The notes under the pieces are model-generated. The model had not been told where the DNA came from. It was given only the letters and a program-made list of their open reading frames with translations, and searched no databases. From Nonomuraea thailandensis (GTDB lineage: Bacteria; Actinomycetota; Actinomycetes; Streptosporangiales; Streptosporangiaceae): a stretch of 64,000 nt of DNA. Each line of letters begins with the position of its first letter. Within the stretch, counting starts at the first letter, position 1. Below are positions 24,093-32,169 of the stretch, in pieces. The DNA lies in assembly GCF_024172165.1 (NCBI RefSeq), contig NZ_JAMZEB010000002.1:1633501-1697500 (forward strand). Reading direction: 5' to 3'. The position numbers and the translations under genes are program-made.

Positions 24093-25847
24093 CTACGAGA
24101 GGGCGCGGGCCGCGTGCACCAGGGGAACGTGGCTGAAGGCCTGCGGGAAGTTGCCCACCAGCCGCCCGTAGCGGGGGTCGTACTCCTCCGCCAGCAGCCC
24201 CACGTCGTTGCGCAGCGTCAGCAGCCGCTCGAACAGGTCCTTGGCCTCGTCCTTGCGTCCCTGCATCGCCATGACCTCCACCAGCCAGAAGCTGCACGCC
24301 AGGAACGCGCCCTCCCCGCCCTGCAGCCCGTCGACGTCGTTGTCCTCGGCGATCGGGTAACGCAGCACGAACCCGTCGGCCATGAGCTCCTTCTCGATCG
24401 CCGCCACCGTGCCCGCCACGCGCGGGTCGTCGACCGGCAGGAAACCGACCATGGGGATCATCAGCAGCGCCGCGTCCAGCTCCGACGAGCCGTACGACTG
24501 GGTGAAGGTGTTGCGCTGGGCGTCGAATCCCTTGTCGCAGATCTCGGCGTGGATGACGTCGCGCAGCGCCCGCCACTTGTCCACCGGCCCGGTGCGGCCG
24601 AAGCCCTCGACGTACTTGACGGCCCGGTCGAGTGCCGCCCAGCACATCACCTTGGAGTGCACGAAGTGCCGGCGCGGGCCGCGTACCTCCCACAGGCCCT
24701 CGTCCGGCTCGTCCCAGTGGTCCTCCACGTAGTCGAGGAGCTGCCGCTGGATGGTCCACGCCCGGTCGTCGGCCGACAGGCCGCGGGTGCGCGAGACGTA
24801 CAGGCAGTTCATCACCTCGCCGTAGACGTCGAGCTGGAGCTGCTTGACCGCCTCGTTGCCGATGCGCACCGGGCGGGAGTCCTCGTAGCCGTCGAGCCAG
24901 TCGAGGCGCAGCTCGGGCAGGCGGCGCTCGCCCGCGACGCCGTACATGATCTGGAGGTCCTGCGGGCGGCCGGCGATCGCGCGCAGCAGCCAGGCCCGCC
25001 AGTCGGCCGCCTCCTCCAGGTAGCCGGAGCTGATCAGCGCGTCGAGCGTCAGCGTGGCGTCGCGCAGCCAGCAGAAGCGGTAGTCCCAGTTGCGCACGCC
25101 GCCCAGGTCCTCCGGCAGGGACGTGGTGGGCGCGGCGACGATGCCGCCCGTCGGCGCGTACGTCAGGCCCTTCAGCGTGATCAGCGACCGGACCACGGCC
25201 TCGCGGTACGGGCCCGAGTAGGTGCACTTGCCCACCCACTCCGCCCAGAACGCCTCGGTCTCGTCGAGCTGGCTGTGGCAGTCGATCTGCGGCGGCATCG
25301 GCTCGTGCGAGGGATGCCAGGTGAACACGAACGGCAGCCGGTCGCCCTCGTTCACGGTGAACGTGGCCCGGTGGGCGTAGTCGCCGCCCTTGAGCGGCAC
25401 GGGGGAGTGCAGCCAGACCGAGTCGGGCCCGCCGATGGCCTGCAGGTGGCCGTTGGTGCGGCGCACCCACGGCACGATGCGGCCGTAGTCGAAGCGCACG
25501 CGCAGCTGCGTGGAGACCTGGACGGAGCCGGACACGCCCTCGACGATGCGCACGACGTCGGGGTTGCGGTCACGCGGCGGCATGAAGTCGGTCACGCGGA
25601 CGGTGCCCGTGGGGGTGTCCCACTCGCTCTCCAGGATCAGCGTGTCGGGGCGGTAGCGCCGCCGGGTGGCGGGTTTCCTGCCGGTGGGCCCGAGCCACCA
25701 GTGCCCGTTGCGCTCGCTGCCGAGCAGGGCCGCGAAACACGACGGCGAGTCGAACCTGGGCAGGCAGAGCCAGTCGATCGAGCCGTCACGCCCCACGAGC
25801 GCGGCGGACTGCATGTCTCCGATCAGCGCGTAATCCTCGATCCGCAT
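24093..25847 (-). CDS. glycoside hydrolase family 15 protein (trehalase/glucoamylase-like)
   Basis: 584 residues, cytoplasmic, no signal peptide. It has the N-terminal beta-sandwich start IEDYALIGDMQSAALVGRDG and the (alpha/alpha)6 barrel with GGVRNWDYRFCWLRDATLTL near residue 245, SGYLEEAADWRAWL, EPDEGLWEVRG (a Glu/Asp region near the active site) and HFVHSKVMCWAALDRA. Actinobacterial proteins of this length and start pattern are commonly trehalases or alpha-glucan hydrolases with inverting mechanism; substrate is not decidable from sequence alone. It lies 122 bases upstream of the PHP gene on the same strand, but a functional link is not evident. Confidence 0.88.
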   Translation of the reverse strand: MRIEDYALIGDMQSAALVGRDGSIDWLCLPRFDSPSCFAALLGSERNGHWWLGPTGRKPATRRRYRPDTLILESEWDTPTGTVRVTDFMPPRDRNPDVVRIVEGVSGSVQVSTQLRVRFDYGRIVPWVRRTNGHLQAIGGPDSVWLHSPVPLKGGDYAHRATFTVNEGDRLPFVFTWHPSHEPMPPQIDCHSQLDETEAFWAEWVGKCTYSGPYREAVVRSLITLKGLTYAPTGGIVAAPTTSLPEDLGGVRNWDYRFCWLRDATLTLDALISSGYLEEAADWRAWLLRAIAGRPQDLQIMYGVAGERRLPELRLDWLDGYEDSRPVRIGNEAVKQLQLDVYGEVMNCLYVSRTRGLSADDRAWTIQRQLLDYVEDHWDEPDEGLWEVRGPRRHFVHSKVMCWAALDRAVKYVEGFGRTGPVDKWRALRDVIHAEICDKGFDAQRNTFTQSYGSSELDAALLMIPMVGFLPVDDPRVAGTVAAIEKELMADGFVLRYPIAEDNDVDGLQGGEGAFLACSFWLVEVMAMQGRKDEAKDLFERLLTLRNDVGLLAEEYDPRYGRLVGNFPQAFSHVPLVHAARALS

Positions 25848-25891
25848 GCCTAGACGCTACTCGGAGAAGAGTGATCCCGTGGCCGGGTCGA

Positions 25892-26527
25892 TCATGTCGC
25901 GTCATGCCCGCCCCGGGCCACGGGATCAGTCAGAGGGAACCAGCGGGTGAACGCCTGCGTCAACGGCCCGATCGCCAGCGCGAACACCACGGTCCCCAGA
26001 CCCACGGTGCCGCCCAGCAGCCAGCCCGCGATCAGCACGGCGACCTCGATGGACAGGCGGGCCAGCCGGACCGACATGCCCAGCCGCACCAGCCCCGTCA
26101 TGATGCCGTCGCGGGGGCCGGGGCCGAGGCCGGCGCCGATGTAGAGCAGGGTGGACAGGGCGATGACGACGACGCCCATGACGAGGTAGAAGGTCTGGAG
26201 CGCCAGGTGCTCGGTGCTGGGCAGCAGGAAGATCGCCGCGTCCGCGAACGGGCCGACGAGCAGCACGTTGCTGATCGTGCCGAGCCCGGGCCGCTGCTTC
26301 ATCGGGATCCACAGCAGCATCACCAGCGCGCCCACCGCGAGGATGACGGTGCCGATGGACAGGCCGGTGCGCAGGGCCGCGCCCTCGTGGAAGACGTTCC
26401 ACGGGCCGTTGCCGAGCCCGGACTTCACCTGCAGGGCGATGCCGAGCCCGTACAGGGCCAGGCCGCCGTAGAGGCGGACGAGGCGGGCGGGCAGTGAACT
26501 CGGCAGCGGGATGGTCGATTCGCTCAT
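25892..26527 (-). CDS. yczE: YczE-type integral membrane protein
   Basis: 211 residues with five or six membrane spans. The opening LVRLYGGLALYGLGIALQVKSGLGNGPWNVFHEG is characteristic of the YczE/YitT-like group, and a similar half-repeat (IGAGLGPGPRDGIMTGL) follows near residue 130, suggesting internal duplication. The transport role is not established for the family. The ATG at 26527 has GGAGG 5 bases upstream. It is divergently paired with a MocR-type regulator gene, an arrangement widely seen in actinobacteria, and a repeated operator-like site lies between them. Confidence 0.88.
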   Translation of the reverse strand: MSESTIPLPSSLPARLVRLYGGLALYGLGIALQVKSGLGNGPWNVFHEGAALRTGLSIGTVILAVGALVMLLWIPMKQRPGLGTISNVLLVGPFADAAIFLLPSTEHLALQTFYLVMGVVVIALSTLLYIGAGLGPGPRDGIMTGLVRLGMSVRLARLSIEVAVLIAGWLLGGTVGLGTVVFALAIGPLTQAFTRWFPLTDPVARGGHDAT

Positions 26528-26540
26528 GATGGCCTCCAGA

Positions 26541-26574
26541 TTGGCATCTTCCGATTTGCCAAAACAGGGCCAAT
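26541..26574. promoter_or_regulatory. putative YczR binding sites
   Basis: TTGGCA (26541-26546) and TGCCAA (26557-26562) form a perfect inverted repeat with a 10-base spacer. A third, similar element GGCCAAT (26568-26574) lies 11 bases after the second as a direct repeat, one helical turn away. MocR regulators typically bind such direct repeats; the location in the 63-base divergent promoter supports control of both genes. Confidence 0.6.
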
Positions 26575-26590
26575 CACGAAAAGTGGCCTT

Positions 26591-28021
26591 ATGCGGCATA
26601 TGTCAGCCATGCAGGTGGCCCGGCTCCTCGACGTCGATCCTGCGGCGCGCCCGTACTACCGCGCCCTCGCCGACGGCGTCCGCACGCTGGTCATGGACGG
26701 CCAGATCCCGGTACGCGTGCGCATGCCCGCCGAGCGCCACCTCGCCGAGACCCTCAAGGTCAGCCGCACCACCGTCACCGCCGCCTACGACCTGCTGCGC
26801 GAGGGCGGCTACCTGGAGAGCCGGCAGGGCTCGGGAAGCTGGACCGCCCTGCCCGACCCGGCCGTCTGGCCCGACAACCCGTGGCTCGGCACCGACCGCG
26901 ACGGCCTCATCCAGCTCCACACCGCCGCCCCGGCCGCCCCCGGGGCCCTGCTCACCGCCATGACGGCGGCCGTGGAGGACCTGCCCAGGTACGGCATGGG
27001 CAACGGTTACGACCCCATGGGCCTGCCCTCGCTCAGGGAGCGCATCGCCGCCCGCTACACCGCCAGGGGCGTGGCCACCAGGCCGGAGCAGATCGTCGTC
27101 ACCACCGGCGCCCAGAACGCCATCCACCTGGTCATGGGCCTGCTGACCGGCCCCGGCGACCCGGTGATCGTGGAGTCGCCGACGTACCCGCACGCCATCG
27201 ACGCCGCCCGCCGGCGCGGCGCCCGCATCGTGCCGGTCGGCGTCGCCCACGACGGCTGGCAGCCCGACGTCGTCGCCGGCGCCATGCTCCAGTCGGGCGC
27301 GCGCCTGGCCTACCTCATGCCCGACTTCCAGAACCCGACGGGCGCCCTCATGGAGGACCCCGTCCGCGCGGCCGTCGCCGGCGCCGCCCGCCGCGCAGGC
27401 ACGCTGCTGCTGGTGGACGAGACCTGGTCGGAGCTGGCCCTGGACGAGGTGCCGCGCACCTCGCCGATGGCGGCCTTCGACACCGACGAGCGCGTCATCA
27501 GCATCGGCTCGGCCTCCAAGCTGTGGTGGGGCGGGCTGCGCATCGGCTGGATCCGCGCCACGGCCGCCCTGGCCAGGCGGCTCACCACGTTCCGCTCGTC
27601 GGTGGACATCGCCAGCCCGGTGCTGGAGCAGCTCGTCGTGGCGCGGCTGTTCGACCGGCTGGAGGAGACCCGCGCCGAGCGCCGCCGCACGCTGCGCGCC
27701 TCACGCGACACCCTGGCCGCGGAGCTGCGCACCCACCTGCCCGAATGGTCCTTCGAGCCGCCGCGCGGCGGCGGCGCCCTCTGGGTCCGCCTGGACGGCG
27801 CCGGCTCCACCCCGCTCGCCGAGGCCGCGCTCTCCCACGGCGTACGCCTGGCGCCCGGCCCCTGGTTCGGCCTCGAAGGCACCCTGGAGGGCTACCTCCG
27901 CCTGCCCTACACCCAGCCGCCCTGCCTGCTCGCGGACGCCGTCACCCGCCTGCGCGCCGCCCGCGACCACGGCCCCACCGGCGCCCCGCGCCCCTCGGAC
28001 CAGCTCATCGCGATGGTGTGA
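26591..28021 (+). CDS. yczR: MocR-type GntR/aminotransferase-like transcription factor (YczR)
   Basis: 476 residues. Residues ~15-85 form a GntR winged helix (MPAERHLAETLKVSRTTVTAAYDLL). The remainder is a fold-type-I aminotransferase domain with the PLP lysine in SIGSASKLWWGGLRIGW near residue 315, NPTG in PDFQNPTGALM and the aspartate in LLLVDETWSE. It probably senses PLP or a PLP adduct and controls yczE, transcribed divergently 63 bases away. ATGs at 26591, 26600 and 26609 are all in frame and none has a clear ribosome-binding site, so a leaderless mRNA is possible; I use the first. Confidence 0.9.
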   Translation: MRHMSAMQVARLLDVDPAARPYYRALADGVRTLVMDGQIPVRVRMPAERHLAETLKVSRTTVTAAYDLLREGGYLESRQGSGSWTALPDPAVWPDNPWLGTDRDGLIQLHTAAPAAPGALLTAMTAAVEDLPRYGMGNGYDPMGLPSLRERIAARYTARGVATRPEQIVVTTGAQNAIHLVMGLLTGPGDPVIVESPTYPHAIDAARRRGARIVPVGVAHDGWQPDVVAGAMLQSGARLAYLMPDFQNPTGALMEDPVRAAVAGAARRAGTLLLVDETWSELALDEVPRTSPMAAFDTDERVISIGSASKLWWGGLRIGWIRATAALARRLTTFRSSVDIASPVLEQLVVARLFDRLEETRAERRRTLRASRDTLAAELRTHLPEWSFEPPRGGGALWVRLDGAGSTPLAEAALSHGVRLAPGPWFGLEGTLEGYLRLPYTQPPCLLADAVTRLRAARDHGPTGAPRPSDQLIAMV

Positions 28022-28024
28022 GGC

Positions 28025-28633
28025 TCACTCGCCGATGCCCTTGGCCAGGGGTGCGCGCCACTTGTAGCGCATCGCCGCGATCCGCAGCCCGAACGCCAGC
28101 AGCGCCGCCGCCAGCGTGGCCGGCCAGCCGTGCATCCCGTGGTACGACAGCCCCGCCATCACCGCCGACCCCAGCAGCGCGGGCAGCGCGTAGAGCTGCC
28201 GGTCGTACAGCAGCGTGGGGATCTCCCCGGCCAGCACGTCGCGCAGCATGCCCCCGCCGACGGCCGTCGTGACCCCCAGGAGCGCCGCGTGCAGCGGGCT
28301 GAGCCCGTACTCCATGGCCTTCTCCGTGCCGACCGCGCAGAACAGCCCGAGCCCGGCCGCGTCCAGCACCAGGATCGCCGGCATCACCCGGGCCACGTGC
28401 GGATGCCAGAAGAAGACGATCACCGTGGCCGCCACCGGCACCAGCACGTACCCGAGGCTCTGGAAGGCGATCGGCCGCACGTTCAGGATGAGGTCGCGCA
28501 CCACGCCGCCGCCGAGCGCGGTGATCTCGGCCAGCACCGCCATCCCGACCACGTCGAGCCGCTTGCGCACCCCCATGAGCGCGCCCGACAGTGCGAAGAC
28601 GAAGATGCCGACGAGATCGAGAAGTTCAGACAC
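28025..28633 (-). CDS. TRIC-like / UPF0126 membrane protein
   Basis: 202 residues with about seven membrane helices. Two glycine-rich repeats with arginine (EITALGGGVVRDLIL near 36 and VTTAVGGGMLRDVLAG near 120) are the signature of the bacterial homologues of trimeric intracellular cation channels. It probably forms a potassium-permeable trimer, though earlier annotation linked YadS/YvgT members to glycine transport. It converges on yczR with a 3-base gap and shares its strand with the downstream-located POT transporter gene, whose stop is 12 bases before the start of this gene. Confidence 0.87.
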   Translation of the reverse strand: MSELLDLVGIFVFALSGALMGVRKRLDVVGMAVLAEITALGGGVVRDLILNVRPIAFQSLGYVLVPVAATVIVFFWHPHVARVMPAILVLDAAGLGLFCAVGTEKAMEYGLSPLHAALLGVTTAVGGGMLRDVLAGEIPTLLYDRQLYALPALLGSAVMAGLSYHGMHGWPATLAAALLAFGLRIAAMRYKWRAPLAKGIGE

Positions 28634-28644
28634 GTTCGGAATGT

Positions 28645-30117
28645 CTACCGCATGGCGGGCTCATGGTGCTCCGCCATCATCACGCGCAGGCTCCGTGTGA
28701 ACAGGAACAGCGCCAGCCCGGCCACGATCGCCATCGCCGCCAGCACCAGGTAGTACATCGGCTCGGACATCACCCGGCCGAGCCGCCCCGTCTGCCCGCC
28801 GACCGCGTCGCCCACCGACACCGCGATGAACCAGATCCCCAGCATCTGCCCCTTGAACGCCTCCGGCGCCAGCTTCGTCGTCACCGACAGCCCGACCGGG
28901 CTCAGCGACAGCTCGCCGAACACCTGGATCAGGTAGACCAGCACCAGCCACCACACCGAGACCCGCCCCGCGCCGGCCAGCCCGGCGGCCACGGCCATCA
29001 CCACGAAGCTCAGCCCCACCATGACCAGCGCGAACCCGAACTTCTGCGGCGTGCTCACCCGCGTGCCGAGCTTCACCCACAGCGCCGCGAACACCGGCAC
29101 GAAGATCATGATGAACAGCGGGTTGAACGACTGCGTCGTGGCCTGGTTGATCCTGACGCCGAACAGCGACAGGTCGGTGTGGTCCTGGGCGAAGAACAGC
29201 AGCTTGCTCGGCGCCAGGTCGTAGATCATCCAGAAGATGGCCGCCGCCACGAACAGCCAGATGTAGGCCTTCATCCGGATCCGCTCGTCCTCGGTCAGGT
29301 CGTGGCTGCCGAACATGATGTAACCGAAGTACGCGACCGGCACGATCAGGATGACCAGCGTGAGCGCGACCGTGAACCGGTCGATCGTGAGCGTGCCGGT
29401 CGCCGCCCACGCGCCCAGCGCGACCGCCGTCAGCACCACGCCGAGCGCCACGAGGCGGCCGAAGTGGCGGCGCTCGCGCGGGGTCAGCCGCATGCCGGGG
29501 CGCTCGCCGACGCCGCGCAGGCTCCGGCCGCCCAGGACGTACTGGACGAGGCCCAGCGCCATGCCCACCGCCGCCGCGCCGAACCCCAGGTGCCACCGGT
29601 CGCCCCCGGCCAGCCAGCCCACCACCAGGGGCGCGAAGAAGGCGCCGAGGTTGATGCCCAGGTAGAACAGCGAGAACCCGGCGTCCCTGCGCCCGTCGTC
29701 CTCCTCGGGGTAGAGCCGGCCGACCATGACCGAGATGTTCGGCTTGAGCAGGCCGGTGCCGACGATGATCAGCAGCAGCCCCAGCCAGACGAAGAACGCC
29801 GACGTCACGGGGATCGCCATGCTGATGTGCCCGAGCATGATGACGAACCCGCCCCAGAACACCGACCTGCGAGCCCCCAGGATGCGGTCCGCGATCCACC
29901 CGCCCGGCAGCGCCACCAGGTAGATGAGCGCACCGTAGACGCCCACCACCGCCTGGGACGTCTCCTGCGACAGCCCGAGACCCGCGTGCGCCGGCGAGGC
30001 GGCCATGAACGTGGCCAGGATCGCCCGCAGGCCGTACCAGGAGAACCGCTCCCACATCTCGGTGCCGAACAGCGTCGCGAGGCCCCACGGATGCCCGAAG
30101 AATGTCCTGTCGCTCAT
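28645..30117 (-). CDS. POT-family proton-dependent oligopeptide transporter
   Basis: 490 residues and about 12-14 membrane helices. Conserved POT features: GTEMWERFSWYGLRAIL near residue 17 (the ExxER proton-coupling motif is present as EMWER), LGINLGAFFAPLVVGWLA near 150 (PTR signature) and the KPNISVMVGRLY block near 120. It imports di- and tripeptides with protons. I start it at ATG 30117, preceded by GGGGGCG; an in-frame ATG at 30129 would be crowded by its own upstream GGAG. Divergent from the acyl-CoA synthetase gene. Substrate range cannot be deduced. Confidence 0.9.
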   Translation of the reverse strand: MSDRTFFGHPWGLATLFGTEMWERFSWYGLRAILATFMAASPAHAGLGLSQETSQAVVGVYGALIYLVALPGGWIADRILGARRSVFWGGFVIMLGHISMAIPVTSAFFVWLGLLLIIVGTGLLKPNISVMVGRLYPEEDDGRRDAGFSLFYLGINLGAFFAPLVVGWLAGGDRWHLGFGAAAVGMALGLVQYVLGGRSLRGVGERPGMRLTPRERRHFGRLVALGVVLTAVALGAWAATGTLTIDRFTVALTLVILIVPVAYFGYIMFGSHDLTEDERIRMKAYIWLFVAAAIFWMIYDLAPSKLLFFAQDHTDLSLFGVRINQATTQSFNPLFIMIFVPVFAALWVKLGTRVSTPQKFGFALVMVGLSFVVMAVAAGLAGAGRVSVWWLVLVYLIQVFGELSLSPVGLSVTTKLAPEAFKGQMLGIWFIAVSVGDAVGGQTGRLGRVMSEPMYYLVLAAMAIVAGLALFLFTRSLRVMMAEHHEPAMR

Positions 30118-30216
30118 CCACGCCCCCATACTCCGCGCACTGTCACGATCACTTTACGTGACGGACGAGGGTGTTTCCGCGCAAGCTCTTGCCGCTGTCC
30201 CGGGGGTGTGGTGCGA

Positions 30217-30233
30217 TGCATGCCAATCATGCA
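30217..30233. promoter_or_regulatory. palindrome before the acyl-CoA synthetase gene
   Basis: TGCATG-CCAAT-CATGCA, perfect 6-base arms and a 5-base spacer, 27 bases before the fadD-like start and in the divergent promoter shared with the POT gene. Position and symmetry fit a repressor site; the cognate regulator is unknown. Confidence 0.5.
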
Positions 30234-30260
30234 AGTGATTACTGACTGGAGGCGGGTGCC

Positions 30261-32102
30261 ATGGGCGAAGTCCTCGAAGTCCGGGCCGAGATCGAGCGGC
30301 AGATCTCCGGCCGTACCGTGTGTGAACAGCTCCGGCTGGCGGCCGAACAACACCACGACGCACCCGCCTACTCCGACCCCGAAGGGGAGGGCTGGAGCAC
30401 GCTGAGTTACGGGCAGGCGCGCGAGCGGGTCCTGGAGATCGCCGCCGCGTTCGTCGCGCTCGGGCTCGAGCCCGGCGAGGCCGTGGCCCTCATGATGATC
30501 AACCGCAGTGAGCACGTCCTGGCCGATCTCGGCGCGGTGCACGCGGGCGGTGTCGGCTGCACGGTCTACTCGACGTTCGCGCCCGACCAGATCGCCTTCG
30601 TGGCCGACAACGTGGGAGCCAGGTACGCGGTGCTCGGCGGCCCCGCCGACCTGGCCCGCTGGGAGCCGGTGCTCGACCGGCTGGACGGCCTGCGAAGGAT
30701 CATCATGCTGGAGGAGGCGCCGGCCGGCGACCGGTTCATGAGCTGGGCCGACTTCCTCGCCCTCGGCCGCGAGCGCCTGGCCGCCGACCCCGGCCAGGTC
30801 GAGGCCCGCTGGCGCGCCGTCACCCCCGGCGACGTCGCCACCGTCCTGTACACCTCGGGCACCACCGGCACCCCCAAGGGCGTGCCCCTCACCCACGCGA
30901 ACATCTTCTACGAGGTCGCCGCCACCGACCGCCTCACCTCGCTGCCCACGCGCGGCACCCAGATCTCCTACCTCACCTACGCGCACATCGCCGAGCGCAT
31001 CCTCAGCCTCTACCTGCCCCTGGTCAAGGTCTCCCACGTGCACTTCTGCACCGACCTGGCCAACCTGGGCACCACGCTCGGGCAGGTCAGGCCGATGATG
31101 TTCTTCGGCGTGCCGCGCGTGTGGGAGAAGATGATGGCCCGCCTGCTCGCCGTCCTCGCCACCCAGCCCGAGGAGCAGCAGGCCGCCGTACGCGAGGCCA
31201 TGGCGGCCGGCGCCGCGTACGTCGAGGCCGGCCAGTACGGCCACACGATCACCCCCGAGATCCAGGCCGCCTACGACAAGGCCGACGCCTCGCTGCTGTC
31301 GATCATCCGCGGCATGATCGGCTTCGACCGCGCGGAATGGACCGCCACCGGCGCCGCGCCGCTGCCCGACGAGGTGCAGCACTTCTACGCCGGCCTCGGC
31401 CTCAAGGTCATCGACGTGTACGGCATGACGGAGACGACCGGCGCCTTCACCGGCAACAGCCCCGCCTGCTACCGCCTGGGCACCGTCGGCAGGGCCGAGC
31501 CCGGCGTCGAGATCCGCATCGCCGGCGACGGTGAGATCCTCACCCGCAGCCCCCTCAACACCGCCGGCTACCTCAACCGTCCCGAGGCCACCGCCGAGCT
31601 CGTCGACGCCGACGGCTGGCTGCACACCGGCGACATCGGCACAGTCGACGACGACGGCTTCTACCGGGTCGTGGACCGCAAGAAGGAGCTGATCATCACC
31701 GCGGGCGGCGAGAACATCTCACCCGCCGAGATCGAGAACCACCTCAAGCAGCACAGCCTCATCGGCCAGGCTCTCGCCTACGGCGACAACCGGCCGCACC
31801 CGGTGGCTGTGCTGACGCTGGACGCCGAGGTGGCGCCGGGCTGGGCACAGGCGCGCGGCATCACGTTCGGCTCGCTGGCGGAGCTGGCCGAGCACCCTGA
31901 CGTGCTGGCGGAGGTGGACTCCGCCGTGCGGGCCGCCAACGCCAGGCTGGCCAGGGTGCAGCAGGTGAAGAAGTGGGCGCTGCTCGGCGTGGAGTGGACG
32001 GCCGAGACCGAGGAGCTGACCCCCAGCCTGAAGCTGAAGCGGCGGATCATCCACACCAAGTACGCCGACATCATCGAAGGGCTCTACGGCCAGCCCGGGT
32101 GA
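30261..32102 (+). CDS. AMP-forming long-chain fatty acid:CoA ligase
   Basis: 613 residues. ANL-superfamily motifs: P-loop YTSGTTGTPKGVPLTH near residue 200, the linker VIDYGMTETTGAF equivalent (DVYGMTETTG near 390), WLHTGDIGTVDDDGFYRVVDRKKELI near 455 (D, R and hinge) and the C-terminal lysine region PSLKLKRR near 595. Activates fatty acids to acyl-CoA through an acyl-AMP. The insert typical of the long-chain branch (DPGQ...ARW before the P-loop and the RVWEKM segment) supports FadD15-like proteins. GGAGG lies 8 bases before the ATG. The palindrome at 30217-30233 may control it. Confidence 0.92.
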   Translation: MGEVLEVRAEIERQISGRTVCEQLRLAAEQHHDAPAYSDPEGEGWSTLSYGQARERVLEIAAAFVALGLEPGEAVALMMINRSEHVLADLGAVHAGGVGCTVYSTFAPDQIAFVADNVGARYAVLGGPADLARWEPVLDRLDGLRRIIMLEEAPAGDRFMSWADFLALGRERLAADPGQVEARWRAVTPGDVATVLYTSGTTGTPKGVPLTHANIFYEVAATDRLTSLPTRGTQISYLTYAHIAERILSLYLPLVKVSHVHFCTDLANLGTTLGQVRPMMFFGVPRVWEKMMARLLAVLATQPEEQQAAVREAMAAGAAYVEAGQYGHTITPEIQAAYDKADASLLSIIRGMIGFDRAEWTATGAAPLPDEVQHFYAGLGLKVIDVYGMTETTGAFTGNSPACYRLGTVGRAEPGVEIRIAGDGEILTRSPLNTAGYLNRPEATAELVDADGWLHTGDIGTVDDDGFYRVVDRKKELIITAGGENISPAEIENHLKQHSLIGQALAYGDNRPHPVAVLTLDAEVAPGWAQARGITFGSLAELAEHPDVLAEVDSAVRAANARLARVQQVKKWALLGVEWTAETEELTPSLKLKRRIIHTKYADIIEGLYGQPG

Positions 32103-32169
32103 GGTTTTTGCCATTCGGGGCGTGTGTTGTGGTCGGGTCCATTACCGGACGGTTCCTACCGTCTCGATC

